From positions 1-59,284 of the forward strand of contig SVBD01000010.1 of NCBI GenBank assembly GCA_015059045.1: a stretch of 59,284 nucleotides of DNA, read 5' to 3'. The notes beneath the pieces are model-generated. The model did no database searches. It was given only the letters and a program-made list of their open reading frames with translations, and was not told the DNA's origin. This stretch comes from Erysipelotrichaceae bacterium (lineage in GTDB: Bacteria > Bacillota_I > Bacilli_A > RFN20 > CAG-449). The position numbers and the translations under genes are program-made. Numbering within the stretch: position 1 is the stretch's first letter; every line of letters begins with the position of its first letter. Positions 50,838 to 59,215 of this stretch are shown piece by piece.

Positions 50838-52439
50838 ATGGTAGATTTAAAACAATTTCTTGCAGCTATCGATGAATTTGAAAATTATGGTATTGCAAGA
50901 GAAGTCACAATCCAAGCTTTAAAAGATGCATTCAGCTCATTATTCGTTAAAAAGAATTACGAAGATACAAGAGTTAATGTTGATATTGATTGTGAAGCAG
51001 GTGAAATTAAAATTCACATCTTAAAAGAAATTGTCGATAATTCAAAAGAAGATGAATTAGATGACAATATTGAAATTACTTTAGCGGATGCTTTAGAAAT
51101 TAATCCAGAAGCAATGATTGGGGAAGATTTATATATCCCAGTAGAAATTTCAGAATTCAAAAAAGCAGATGCTCAAAAATTTAAATCAGTATTCAAACAA
51201 AAAATTAAAGAAGCTGAAAAACAAGCTGTTTATCAAGCATTCTCTGATAAGAAAGGTGAAATTATCACTGGTGTAGTTGAAAAAATTGAACCAAATTACA
51301 CAATTATCAATATTGGTAAAACAACAATCACTCTTCCTAATTCTAAGAAAATTGGTGATGAACAATTTACTATTGGACAACACATTAAAGTTTATCTTTC
51401 AGAAATCTCTTCTCAAAGTGGAGGACCTTCTTTAGTTGTTACACGTTCTGATGGCGGATTCTTAAAGAGATTATTCGAAGAAGAAATTCACGAAGTATAT
51501 GATGGAACAGTTGTTATTAAAGATGTCGCACGTCACGCTGGTGAAAGAAGTAAAGTTTCAGTTTATTCAACAGTAGAAAACGTTGATCCAGTTGGAGCAT
51601 GTATTGGTTCTGCTGGTACTAAAATTCAAAAGATTTGTTCGCAATTAGGCAAAGAAAAAATTGATGTTGTTGAATTCCATGAATATCCAGGTTTATTTAT
51701 TGCTGAAGCATTAAAACCTGCCGAAGTTATCGGTGTTCATATCGATGAAGAAACTCATAGTGCTATTGCTGTTGTTAAAAATGATGGTTTAAGAGTCGCT
51801 ATTGGTAGAAAAGGTATCAACGTTGTTTTAGCGGTTAAACTAACAGGTTGGAAAATTGATATTAAAGAACAAGATACAGCAATTAGCGAAGGTATTACCT
51901 TCTTAACAATGGATCAAATGGCTAGAAAAGAACAAGATTTAAAACTTGAAGCTTTAAGAGCAAAATTATTAAAAGCAAACGAAGAAGAACAAGTTGCAGT
52001 TCCTGAATACGTTGAAGAAACTCCAGCTATTGAAGAAACAGTTCAAGAAGTTGAAGAAGTTGTTACTCCAGTTATTCAAGAAGTTGAAGAAGAAAAAGAA
52101 GAAGTTGTTGCTCCAGTTAAAGAAGAAGTTGCGTTCATTGATCAAAAAGTTGAAGTTAACTTATCTCAACCAAGAGTATCTCTTGCTGATTTAGAACAAC
52201 AAATTGAACAAGACAAGAAGAAAAAACAAGTTCAACCAAAGAAAAAATTCGTTAAGAAAGAAGAGGAAGAAGAAAAACCTCAAGTTAAAGAAGAAAAAGT
52301 TGAACAAAAACCAACATTTAACGCAATGCCTATCTATTCTGATGAAGAACTTGAAGAATTTGAATACGAAGACGAAGAAGAAAACAACTACGATGATGAC
52401 ATCGACTATAGCGATTACGACAGCTATTACGATGAATAG
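50838..52439 (+). CDS. nusA: Transcription termination/antitermination protein NusA
   Basis: A 533-residue RNA-polymerase-binding factor. N-terminal domain about 1-125; S1 domain about 135-200 (GEIITGVVEKIEPNYTIINIG); two KH domains about 200-345 (VGACIGSAGTKIQKI, VAIGRKGINVVLAVKLTGWKIDI). The family core ends near residue 350-370; a 150-residue low-complexity tail rich in Glu, Lys and Val, ending in an Asp/Tyr/Glu run, is added. This tail is absent from standard Bacilli NusA of about 370 residues. AGGAGGA precedes the start. Confidence 0.96.
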   Translation: MVDLKQFLAAIDEFENYGIAREVTIQALKDAFSSLFVKKNYEDTRVNVDIDCEAGEIKIHILKEIVDNSKEDELDDNIEITLADALEINPEAMIGEDLYIPVEISEFKKADAQKFKSVFKQKIKEAEKQAVYQAFSDKKGEIITGVVEKIEPNYTIINIGKTTITLPNSKKIGDEQFTIGQHIKVYLSEISSQSGGPSLVVTRSDGGFLKRLFEEEIHEVYDGTVVIKDVARHAGERSKVSVYSTVENVDPVGACIGSAGTKIQKICSQLGKEKIDVVEFHEYPGLFIAEALKPAEVIGVHIDEETHSAIAVVKNDGLRVAIGRKGINVVLAVKLTGWKIDIKEQDTAISEGITFLTMDQMARKEQDLKLEALRAKLLKANEEEQVAVPEYVEETPAIEETVQEVEEVVTPVIQEVEEEKEEVVAPVKEEVAFIDQKVEVNLSQPRVSLADLEQQIEQDKKKKQVQPKKKFVKKEEEEEKPQVKEEKVEQKPTFNAMPIYSDEELEEFEYEDEEENNYDDDIDYSDYDSYYDE

Positions 52440-52448
52440 GATTAATTA

Positions 52449-52715
52449 ATGAAAAAGATTCCAATGAGAAGATGTCTTGCTACTAATGAAATGTGTCCTA
52501 AAAAGGATCTATTAAGAGTAGTCAAGAACAACGAAGGAAAAGTTTTCTTTGATTATTCGTCAAAAGCAAATGGTCGTGGTGCATATATTAAATGTAGTGT
52601 TGAAGCAATTAATATTGCTAGAACAAAAAAAGTATTAGATCGCGCTTTAGAAACTACAGTACCTGAAGAAGTGTACGAAAAAATGTTAAAAGAAGCAAAT
52701 GACAGAAAAAATTAA
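52449..52715 (+). CDS. ylxR: YlxR family RNA-binding protein (RnpM)
   Basis: An 88-residue protein with the family signature PMRRCLATNEMCPKKDLLRVV and GRGAYIKCS. In B. subtilis YlxR/RnpM binds RNase P RNA and modulates its activity. It lies between nusA and ylxQ as usual, and its end overlaps ylxQ by 17 bases. Confidence 0.93.
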   Translation: MKKIPMRRCLATNEMCPKKDLLRVVKNNEGKVFFDYSSKANGRGAYIKCSVEAINIARTKKVLDRALETTVPEEVYEKMLKEANDRKN

Positions 52716-53019
52716 GGCAATGATTAATTTTGCTATTAGAGCAAGAAAATATACTATTGGAGAAAATGTTATTCAAATAGGTAAAAATGGTAAAGTTAGA
52801 CTTGCTTTATTAGCCCTTGATTGTTCTAGTGCGACTAAGAAAAAGTATTCGGATAAATTAAACTTTTATCAAATTCCATATATTGAATATGGAACAAAAG
52901 AAGAACTTGGAAGTCTTCTAAATAAAAATGAAATTTCACTTTTTGCAATTACTGATGTAAATATTGCAAAACAAATTAAAAAGCTCGTAAAGGAGGATGA
53001 GACAAATGGCTTACAATAA
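52699..53019 (+). CDS. ylxQ: YlxQ, L7Ae-type ribosomal protein homologue
   Basis: A 106-residue L7Ae/L30e-fold RNA-binding protein. Seen: INFAIRARKYTIGENVIQIGKNGKVRLALLALDCSSATKKKYSDKL, typical of YlxQ. These proteins bind kink-turns. Overlaps ylxR at its start and infB at its end (14 bases), consistent with translational coupling through the operon. Confidence 0.92.
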   Translation: MTEKIKAMINFAIRARKYTIGENVIQIGKNGKVRLALLALDCSSATKKKYSDKLNFYQIPYIEYGTKEELGSLLNKNEISLFAITDVNIAKQIKKLVKEDETNGLQ

Positions 53020-54868
53020 CAAAAATAAAAATAAAGGCAATAATTCCCGTCTTCAAAATGGACCAAAATTTGATCCAAATCACAAGAATAAAGCTCCTCA
53101 AAACAAAGTTAATGGTGGAGTATTTACTTACACGGGTTCAATTACTGTTAATGAACTTGCTAAACAATTAGGACAAAATCCTTCTGATATTATTAAATAT
53201 CTATTTTTAAACAAAAAGAGCATGGTTACTATTAACTCTGTTTTAGATGATGAGATTATCGGTGAACTTTGCTTAAACTATGGATATGACTTTAAAAAAG
53301 AAAAAGTTGTTGAAATGGAAAACTTCGAAGAACTTGATATCGTTGATGAAGATAAAGATTTAACTGAAAGACCACCAGTAGTTGTTGTTATGGGGCACGT
53401 TGACCATGGTAAAACAACTTTAATTGACGCTATTAGAAGTTCAAACATTGCTGGAGGAGAAGCAGGTGCTATTACTCAAGCAATTGGTGCTTATCAAAAA
53501 GAAGTTTTTGGAAAGAAAATCACTTTCTTAGATACTCCAGGTCACGAAGCTTTCACTGCCATGAGAGCAAGAGGGGCTCAAATGACTGATATTGCAATTA
53601 TTGTAGTTGCTGCTGATGATGGAGTAATGCCTCAAACTAAAGAAGCAATTGACCACGCCAAAGCAGCAGGTGTTACTTTAATTGTTGCAATTAATAAAAT
53701 TGATAAACCAACAGCAGATCCAGATAGAGTTAAACAAGAATTAATGATGGAAGGAGTTATTGCTGAAGAATTTGGTGGAGATGTTATTTTTAAAGAAATT
53801 TCCGCTAAAAAGAATATTGGTATTGATGACTTATTAGAAACTATTTTAATTGTTGCTGAATTAAAAGATTTAAAGGCTAATCCAAATCGTTATGCTTTAG
53901 GTTCAGTAGTAGAAGCTCAATTAGATAAAAACGAAGGTGCTAAAGCGACTTTATTAGTTCAAAATGGTACTTTAAAAACTGGTGACTTCGTTGTAATTGG
54001 TAACCACTTCTGTCGTGTAAGAAAAATGGTTAATGAATACAAGAAAGTTATTAAATCTGCAGGTCCTGCTTGCCCAGTAGTTGTAACTGGTATTGAAGAT
54101 GTTCCACTAGCAGGTGATAGATTTATGGCATATCCTGATGAAAAGATTGCAAGAGAAATTGCTACAAAACGTACATTGAACGCAAAAGAAAAAGATATGC
54201 AAAAAACTAGCGCATTATCTTTAGATGATTTATATAATCAAATTAAAGAAGGCGAAGTTAAAACAATCAATGTAATTATTCGTGCTGATGTTCAAGGTTC
54301 TGTTGAAGCAGTTAAGAGTTCATTAATGAAGATTGATGTTGAAAATGTAAAAATCAACGTAATTAGAGCTACGGCTGGTTCAATTACTTTATCAGATGTT
54401 ATCTTAGCGTCTGCATCAAATGCTATTATCTATGGATTTAATGTAAGACCTGATGCTGCAGTTAGAGCAAAAGCTGCTGAAGAAAAAGTTGAAATTAGAT
54501 TACATACAATTATTTATGCTTTAATTGAAGAAATTGAAGCAGCGATGAAAGGTATGTTAAAACCAATTGAAAAAGAAGTAGTAATCGGTCAAGCTGAAAT
54601 TCGTTCATTATTTAAAGCTAGTAAGATTGGAACTATTGCAGGTGCTATGGTAATTGAAGGCCAATTAAAACGTGACTCATTAATTAGATTATTAAGAAAT
54701 GGCGTAATTGCTTATACTGGTAAACTTGGCTCATTAAAGAGATTTAAAGATGATGTATCAATGGTTAAAACTGGATTTGAATGTGGATTCACAATTGAAA
54801 ACTTTAATGATATTAAAGAAGGAGATATTGTTGAAGCTTACGAGATTCAACAAATTGCTAGAAACTAA
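53006..54868 (+). CDS. infB: Translation initiation factor IF-2
   Basis: A 620-residue GTPase that brings fMet-tRNA to the 30S subunit. IF-2 N-terminal region (about 45-110), G domain with GHVDHGKTT, DTPGHEAF and NKID, then domains II-IV. The ATG at 53006 is 9 bases from AGGAGG; an upstream ATG at 52997 abuts that site and is unlikely. The N-terminal region is short compared with E. coli, as usual for small Firmicute genomes. Confidence 0.97.
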   Translation: MAYNNKNKNKGNNSRLQNGPKFDPNHKNKAPQNKVNGGVFTYTGSITVNELAKQLGQNPSDIIKYLFLNKKSMVTINSVLDDEIIGELCLNYGYDFKKEKVVEMENFEELDIVDEDKDLTERPPVVVVMGHVDHGKTTLIDAIRSSNIAGGEAGAITQAIGAYQKEVFGKKITFLDTPGHEAFTAMRARGAQMTDIAIIVVAADDGVMPQTKEAIDHAKAAGVTLIVAINKIDKPTADPDRVKQELMMEGVIAEEFGGDVIFKEISAKKNIGIDDLLETILIVAELKDLKANPNRYALGSVVEAQLDKNEGAKATLLVQNGTLKTGDFVVIGNHFCRVRKMVNEYKKVIKSAGPACPVVVTGIEDVPLAGDRFMAYPDEKIAREIATKRTLNAKEKDMQKTSALSLDDLYNQIKEGEVKTINVIIRADVQGSVEAVKSSLMKIDVENVKINVIRATAGSITLSDVILASASNAIIYGFNVRPDAAVRAKAAEEKVEIRLHTIIYALIEEIEAAMKGMLKPIEKEVVIGQAEIRSLFKASKIGTIAGAMVIEGQLKRDSLIRLLRNGVIAYTGKLGSLKRFKDDVSMVKTGFECGFTIENFNDIKEGDIVEAYEIQQIARN

Positions 54869-54870
54869 TT

Positions 54871-55206
54871 ATGGCAAATAAACAAGAAAGAATCGCTACA
54901 TTAATCCAAAAAAATATCACTGATATTATTATCTTTGAATTAAAAAATCCTATTATGAGACTTGTCAGTGTTAACTCATGCGATGTTAATCATGACTTCT
55001 CTTTAGCTAAAGTTTATGTTTCTCATCTTGATGTAAGAAAGATTAACGATGCAGTTAAAGAATTAAACTCTGCAAAAGGATTTATTAGATCATCTCTTTC
55101 TAGAAAAATGGATACATATAAAGTACCAGAATTAGTATTTATTAAAGATGATACTTACGAAAGAGCACAAAGAATAGAATCAATTATTAAAGATATTAAT
55201 AAATAA
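54871..55206 (+). CDS. rbfA: Ribosome-binding factor RbfA
   Basis: A 111-residue KH-fold protein for late 30S maturation and cold adaptation. Seen: RIATLIQKNITDIIIFELKNP, SLAKVYVSHLD and RSSLSRKMDTYKVPELVFIKDDTYERAQRIESI, the family ends. Two bases separate it from infB; it is last in the operon and is followed by a terminator. Confidence 0.95.
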   Translation: MANKQERIATLIQKNITDIIIFELKNPIMRLVSVNSCDVNHDFSLAKVYVSHLDVRKINDAVKELNSAKGFIRSSLSRKMDTYKVPELVFIKDDTYERAQRIESIIKDINK

Positions 55207-55211
55207 AAAAT

Positions 55212-55241
55212 AACCCAACTTTTATATGAGTTGGGTTTTTT
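55212..55241 (+). terminator. Terminator of the rimP-rbfA operon
   Basis: Stem AACCCAACT / AGTTGGGTT with loop TTTATATG, then a U-run. Confidence 0.9.
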
Positions 55242-55246
55242 AGTGT

Positions 55247-55273
55247 ATAAAAAAACCAGCATTTTTTGCTGGT
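55247..55273 (-). terminator. Terminator of rpsT
   Basis: Stem ACCAGCA / TGCTGGT with a T/A loop; on the minus strand the stem is followed by seven U residues, 11 bases past the rpsT stop. Confidence 0.88.
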
Positions 55274-55284
55274 ATTTATATTAA

Positions 55285-55545
55285 TTAAAGACCGTTAACT
55301 AATGTTTGTAAATGAGCTTTTTGTCTAGCAGCAGTATTTTTGTGTTGAATACCTTTTGAAACTGATGCATCGATGTATGAGAAAGCATTTGGTAATAAAG
55401 CGATAGCTTCTTCTTTGTTGTGTGCTTTGCAAGCAGCTTCAACTTTTTTAATAGCTGTTCTCATTGCTGATTTGTAAGAAGCATTTGCACTTCTTGATTT
55501 TTCGTTTGTTTTAGCTCTTTTGATTTGTGATTTAATGTTTGCCAT
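55285..55545 (-). CDS. rpsT: Ribosomal protein bS20
   Basis: An 86-residue basic protein of the 30S subunit: MANIKSQIKRAKTNEKSRSANASYKSAMRT and KGIQHKNTAARQKAHLQTLV match S20. An AGAGGTG site precedes it. It is divergent from the GPR protease gene, the same neighbourhood as rpsT-gpr in B. subtilis. Confidence 0.97.
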   Translation of the reverse strand: MANIKSQIKRAKTNEKSRSANASYKSAMRTAIKKVEAACKAHNKEEAIALLPNAFSYIDASVSKGIQHKNTAARQKAHLQTLVNGL

Positions 55546-55659
55546 ATTAGTTCACCTCTTTCATCTTCTTTTCGACTTTTCAAGTTTATCATAGTTTTTA
55601 CTTTGTTTCAATAATTTTATTGTTTTTTGTTAATGCTATATGTAGGAGAATGTGAATTG

Positions 55660-56463
55660 ATGAAAAAAAGAGAAAAATATTACTACGATATCGCGGATGA
55701 ACTATTTAAACAGAAAGATATTAATAAGTACGCGAAGATAAATACAATCAGTAAAAAAGGAGTATCTATTAGTGAAACCACAATATTTTCTAGCAATAAT
55801 CCATTTAATAAAGAGAAAGGGACATATTGTTCATTTGTCTTTAATGATTTAGAAGATTTTTCTAATTATAATATTTTACTAAAATATTTAAAAAAATATT
55901 TAAAAGGTTTTGTTGAAGAATTGGTAGGATTAAATGATCCTAAGATTTTATTTGTTGGATTAGGCAATGAAAATTACGTTCCTGATTCTTTAGGACCTAG
56001 AGTTGTGAAAAATATCAAAGCAAATTATTTTTTTAAAAAGCAAATTGGTTGTTTGATTCCAGGGGTAATGGCAAATACTGGTATGGAAACTTCTGATATT
56101 ATTAAAGGAGTATTAAAATGTCATGATTATGATTTAATTATTGTAATTGATTCTTTATCGACTTCATCAATTGATAGATTAAATAAGACAATTCAAATAA
56201 CTGATACGGGAATTAGTCCAGGCAGTGGAGTTAATAACAATAGAAAAGCAATAAATTATAAAGAATTAAAGATTAAAGTATTAACAATTGGGATAGCAAC
56301 GGTAATTTCTTATGATAAATTAATTGAAGAATATTTAATTAAAAATAATATTAAAATACCCAAAAAAATAGATAAAAATATCTATTTAACATCAAAAGAA
56401 ATTGAAGTTGAAATTGATTATTTAGCTCTTATTATTAGTGAGGTTTTAAATGATATTATTTAA
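55660..56463 (+). CDS. gpr: GPR-type germination (spore) protease
   Basis: A 267-residue aspartic-type protease of the GPR family, which degrades small acid-soluble spore proteins. Seen: LFVGLGNENYVPDSLGPRVV (Asp109, matching the first essential Asp), PGVMANTGMETSDIIKG, VIDSLSTSSIDRLNKTIQITDTGISPGSGV (Asp164, second essential Asp). At 267 residues it is shorter than the about 370 of B. subtilis GPR; the N-terminal part is reduced. Start chosen at ATG 55660; TTG at 55657 is an alternative nearer AGGAG. No spoIIP gene follows, unlike in B. subtilis. Confidence 0.88.
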   Translation: MKKREKYYYDIADELFKQKDINKYAKINTISKKGVSISETTIFSSNNPFNKEKGTYCSFVFNDLEDFSNYNILLKYLKKYLKGFVEELVGLNDPKILFVGLGNENYVPDSLGPRVVKNIKANYFFKKQIGCLIPGVMANTGMETSDIIKGVLKCHDYDLIIVIDSLSTSSIDRLNKTIQITDTGISPGSGVNNNRKAINYKELKIKVLTIGIATVISYDKLIEEYLIKNNIKIPKKIDKNIYLTSKEIEVEIDYLALIISEVLNDII

Positions 56464-56524
56464 TTTTACAATTCGACAAAATAATTATGTTATTTAATGT
56501 ATAGTTGTTTCGAGGTATATCTTT

Positions 56525-56839
56525 ATGAAGACTTTTATTAAAAATGTTTTATTATTTTTGACATTAATGATATTTGTAACAATGTTATTTCAAAGTATTG
56601 GATATTCGGATTCAAAAACTGATCAATCAGTAACTCAAGAAAACATCGATATGATGGAAGGTCAAATTAGTAACAATAATCAAGTTAATGATGGTTATTA
56701 TGATGTTCCAGAACAACCTATTCAAAATAAAGTAAATCCATTATCCAATTTTATTAACCTCTTAGCGGAGTTTTTTACTAAAGCAATTAATTTTATTATT
56801 AAACTAGTTATGGGGTTAATTTCAGCATTTTTAAGTTAA
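56525..56839 (+). CDS. Small membrane-associated protein of unknown function
   Basis: A 104-residue protein with an N-terminal hydrophobic segment (about 8-25), a polar, Asn/Gln-rich middle (about 30-68), and a second amphipathic or hydrophobic segment at the C-terminus (about 72-102). No family recognised. It occupies the place of spoIIP after gpr, so a link to spore or envelope function is only positional. Ribosome site GAGGTAT is weak. Confidence 0.6.
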   Translation: MKTFIKNVLLFLTLMIFVTMLFQSIGYSDSKTDQSVTQENIDMMEGQISNNNQVNDGYYDVPEQPIQNKVNPLSNFINLLAEFFTKAINFIIKLVMGLISAFLS

Positions 56840-56890
56840 TTATTTACTAAATTAGTTATATAAACTAAAATAAACTAGGAAGTGATAATT

Positions 56891-57826
56891 ATGAAAAAAG
56901 AAACTAGAATTTTATTTATGGGTACTCCTGAAATAGCAAGTCATATTTTAGAAGGATTAATAAATGCAGATTATAATATCGTTGGCTTAATTGCTCAACA
57001 AGATAAACCGGTTGGAAGAAAAGGAATTATTGAACCAGTTCCTACAAAAAAAGTTGCAATGAAATATAATATTCCTGTTTATCAAGTAGCAAAAATTAGA
57101 CTAGATTATGAATTTGTTAAAGAGATTAATCCAGATTTAATTATTACATGCGCATATGGGCAAATTGTCCCTCAAGGATTATTAGATATTCCTCGTTTAG
57201 GTTCAATTAATGTTCATGGATCATTATTACCAAAGTATCGTGGTGCTTCTCCAATTCAACAAGCTCTTATTAATAATGATGAAGTAAGTGGAGTTACTAT
57301 CATGGAAATGATTGATAAGATGGATGCTGGGAAAATGTATTTAAAAAAAGAAATCCCATTAACTAAAGATGATAATTATACCTCACTTTACGATAAAATG
57401 AAACAAGCTGGATTAGAGGCATTACTTGAAATGTTACCAGATTTTATCGATGGTAAGATTGAAGGCGAAGAACAAGATGAAAGTCTAGTCACATTCTGCA
57501 AGAAGATTTCTAAAGAAGAAGAGCATTTATCTCTAGATAGTACTTGCGAACAATTTGTTGGTTATGTAAGAGGTTTAAGTTATACACCAGGTGGATATTT
57601 ATTAGATAATGGCCAAATATTTAAAATTCTAAAAGCAGAAAAATTAAATTCTTTAATTCACGGTCAAATTGGTGAAATAGTAAAATGTGATAAATTTGGA
57701 TTAGTTCTTCAATTGAAAGATGGCCAAGTTTCTTTACTTGAAGTTCAAAAACAAGGTAAAAATAAGATGGATTACAAATCTTTTGTAAATGGCAATCAAA
57801 ATTTTATTGGAAAGGTATTAAAATAA
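56891..57826 (+). CDS. fmt: Methionyl-tRNA formyltransferase
   Basis: A 311-residue enzyme that formylates Met-tRNA for initiation. Motifs: RILFMGTPEIASHILE at the start, NVHGSLLPKYRGASPIQQALIN (catalytic His/folate site, SLLPxYRG) and GVTIMEMIDKMDAG. A C-terminal tRNA-binding domain follows (about 205-311). The ATG at 56891 is preceded by AGGAAG; an in-frame GTG at 56882 is too near that site. It is not adjacent to def or priA here, and pyridoxal kinase follows 1 base later. Confidence 0.96.
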   Translation: MKKETRILFMGTPEIASHILEGLINADYNIVGLIAQQDKPVGRKGIIEPVPTKKVAMKYNIPVYQVAKIRLDYEFVKEINPDLIITCAYGQIVPQGLLDIPRLGSINVHGSLLPKYRGASPIQQALINNDEVSGVTIMEMIDKMDAGKMYLKKEIPLTKDDNYTSLYDKMKQAGLEALLEMLPDFIDGKIEGEEQDESLVTFCKKISKEEEHLSLDSTCEQFVGYVRGLSYTPGGYLLDNGQIFKILKAEKLNSLIHGQIGEIVKCDKFGLVLQLKDGQVSLLEVQKQGKNKMDYKSFVNGNQNFIGKVLK

Positions 57827-57827
57827 T

Positions 57828-58646
57828 ATGAGTAAAAAGATATTAACAATTCAAGATATATCTTGTTATGGTTCTTGTTCAACTACTGTTGCATTACCAA
57901 TTTTGGCATCTTTTGGGGTGGAAACTTGCATTTTACCTTCTGCTATTTTATCAACACATACAGCTGGTTTTACTGGATTTACAGTATTGGATTTAACTGA
58001 TGAGATGGAAAGAATCACTGCTCATTGGCAAAAAGAAAACATCAAGTATGATGGTATTTATACAGGATACATTAGTGATTCTAAACAATTTGATATTATT
58101 CTTTCTTGTGTTGATAATTTGTTAAATAATGATGGATTATTTATAGTGGATCCTGCTATGGCGGATCATGGAAAATTATATCCTGCTCTTAGTGTTGAAA
58201 TTGTTGAAGGAATGAAAAAAATATGTGAATATGCTGATTATGTTATTCCAAATATTACTGAAGCATGTTTTTTAACTGATACTCCTTATCAAGAAGAACA
58301 AAGTGAAGAATTCATTAATGAACTTTTAGAAAAATTAATTAAAATAGGAGCAAAAAATGTAATTTTAACTAGTGTTTCTTGTGGTAATAAAATAGGAGCA
58401 ACATACTATAATGGCAAAGAAAGAGTAACAGTATTAAAACCTATAGAAGAAAAGTCATATCATGGAACAGGTGATTTATTTTCTAGTTTAGTAATTGCAG
58501 GAATTATGAATAAAAAAGATATTAAAGAAAACTTAGAATTCGCTACTGATTTTATTATTGAATCCATTTTGGCAACAGTGGATGATCCTAATCATAATTA
58601 TGCAGTTAAATATGAAGATGTTTTAAATAAAAAATGGGCTAAATAA
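57828..58646 (+). CDS. Pyridoxal/pyridoxamine kinase
   Basis: A 272-residue ribokinase-fold enzyme that phosphorylates vitamin B6 vitamers. Opening ILTIQDISCYGSCSTTVALPILASFG with LSTHTAGF and GYISDSKQFD is that of PdxY/PdxK-type kinases; VDPAMADHGKLY and the anion hole HGTGDLFSSL complete the active site (catalytic Asp in GTGD). No PLP synthesis genes are near, so this is salvage. Located 1 base after fmt, likely one transcript. Confidence 0.9.
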   Translation: MSKKILTIQDISCYGSCSTTVALPILASFGVETCILPSAILSTHTAGFTGFTVLDLTDEMERITAHWQKENIKYDGIYTGYISDSKQFDIILSCVDNLLNNDGLFIVDPAMADHGKLYPALSVEIVEGMKKICEYADYVIPNITEACFLTDTPYQEEQSEEFINELLEKLIKIGAKNVILTSVSCGNKIGATYYNGKERVTVLKPIEEKSYHGTGDLFSSLVIAGIMNKKDIKENLEFATDFIIESILATVDDPNHNYAVKYEDVLNKKWAK

Positions 58647-58675
58647 GCTCATTTTTTATTTTTTGCCCATTTTTA
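58631..58675 (+). terminator. Terminator after the pyridoxal kinase gene
   Basis: AAAATGGGC pairs GCCCATTTT around a loop that contains the stop codon and a U-run; a shorter inner hairpin GGGCT/AGCTC with TTTTTT is an alternative. Confidence 0.7.
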
Positions 58676-58750
58676 ATTAAAATAGGCTAATTACGCCTAA
58701 TTTGGCCATTAATAAACATATAATTTATTGTAAGACACCTCTAGGACAGA

Positions 58751-58777
58751 CAAGGCTCAATGCCTTGTTTTTATTTT
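58751..58777 (+). terminator. Terminator-like hairpin in the right intergenic region
   Basis: CAAGGC / GCCTTG with loop TCAAT, then TTTTTATTTT. The sequence before it (from 58680) has small GC-richer patches, but no RNA class is recognisable. A second stop signal for fmt-kinase, or end of a short RNA. Confidence 0.6.
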
Positions 58778-58814
58778 AATTTTTTAATATGTAGATAATT
58801 GTGTTCATTTTTTA

Positions 58815-58843
58815 TTGACAAAAAGTTATTTAAATATTAATTT
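58815..58843 (+). promoter_or_regulatory. Promoter of the TasA-like gene
   Basis: Perfect TTGACA (58815-58820), 17-base spacer, TAATTT. It is the only full-consensus -35 box noted in the window and is followed by GGAGGAAA before the start. Confidence 0.65.
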
Positions 58844-58885
58844 AATAATATAAATATTATTTTTTTAGATAATGGAGGAAAAATT

Positions 58886-59215
58886 ATGAAAAAAATTACT
58901 ATTTTGTCTTCACTTTTAGCATTAGCTACTGTTGGAGGTGTTTACGCAACATGGACTTACGCTGGTACTAATGATATCGTTGATGCTTTTACAGAAGCAA
59001 AAGTTACATTAGAAGGCGCTACATTAAATGGATCAAATGGTTTATATACTGTTACAACTAATTTAGTAATGACAATTGATCAAAAATCTGAAAATGATCA
59101 TACAGCTGTTTTGAATTATGCTGCTAATAATGATAAACCATTACATATTACAATTAGATTTACTCCAGCTGCATTTGCACCTGAGGCAGTAAAAAAAGCT
59201 GGTGTTCTGAAGTGA
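58886..59215 (+). pseudogene. Secreted TasA/camelysin-like protein, 3' end cut by an IS-like sequence
   Basis: The frame opens with a signal peptide (MKKITILSSLLALATVGGVYATWTYAG) whose VGGVYATWTYA junction is typical of TasA/CalY-like SipW-dependent fibre proteins. It then gives about 80 residues of beta-rich sequence and ends abruptly in AGVLK. The stop lies within AGTGAACCCCAAATAGTTCACA (59208-59229), resembling the terminal repeat of an IS3-family element. So the protein is probably truncated from a longer one. The signal peptide and strong promoter suggest the gene was highly expressed. Confidence 0.65.

Noticed and set aside
51994-52449. Lysine/leucine-rich frames inside the nusA 3' region
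   Set aside because: They are other-frame readings of the low-complexity nusA tail (GAA/AAA-rich codons) without ribosome sites.
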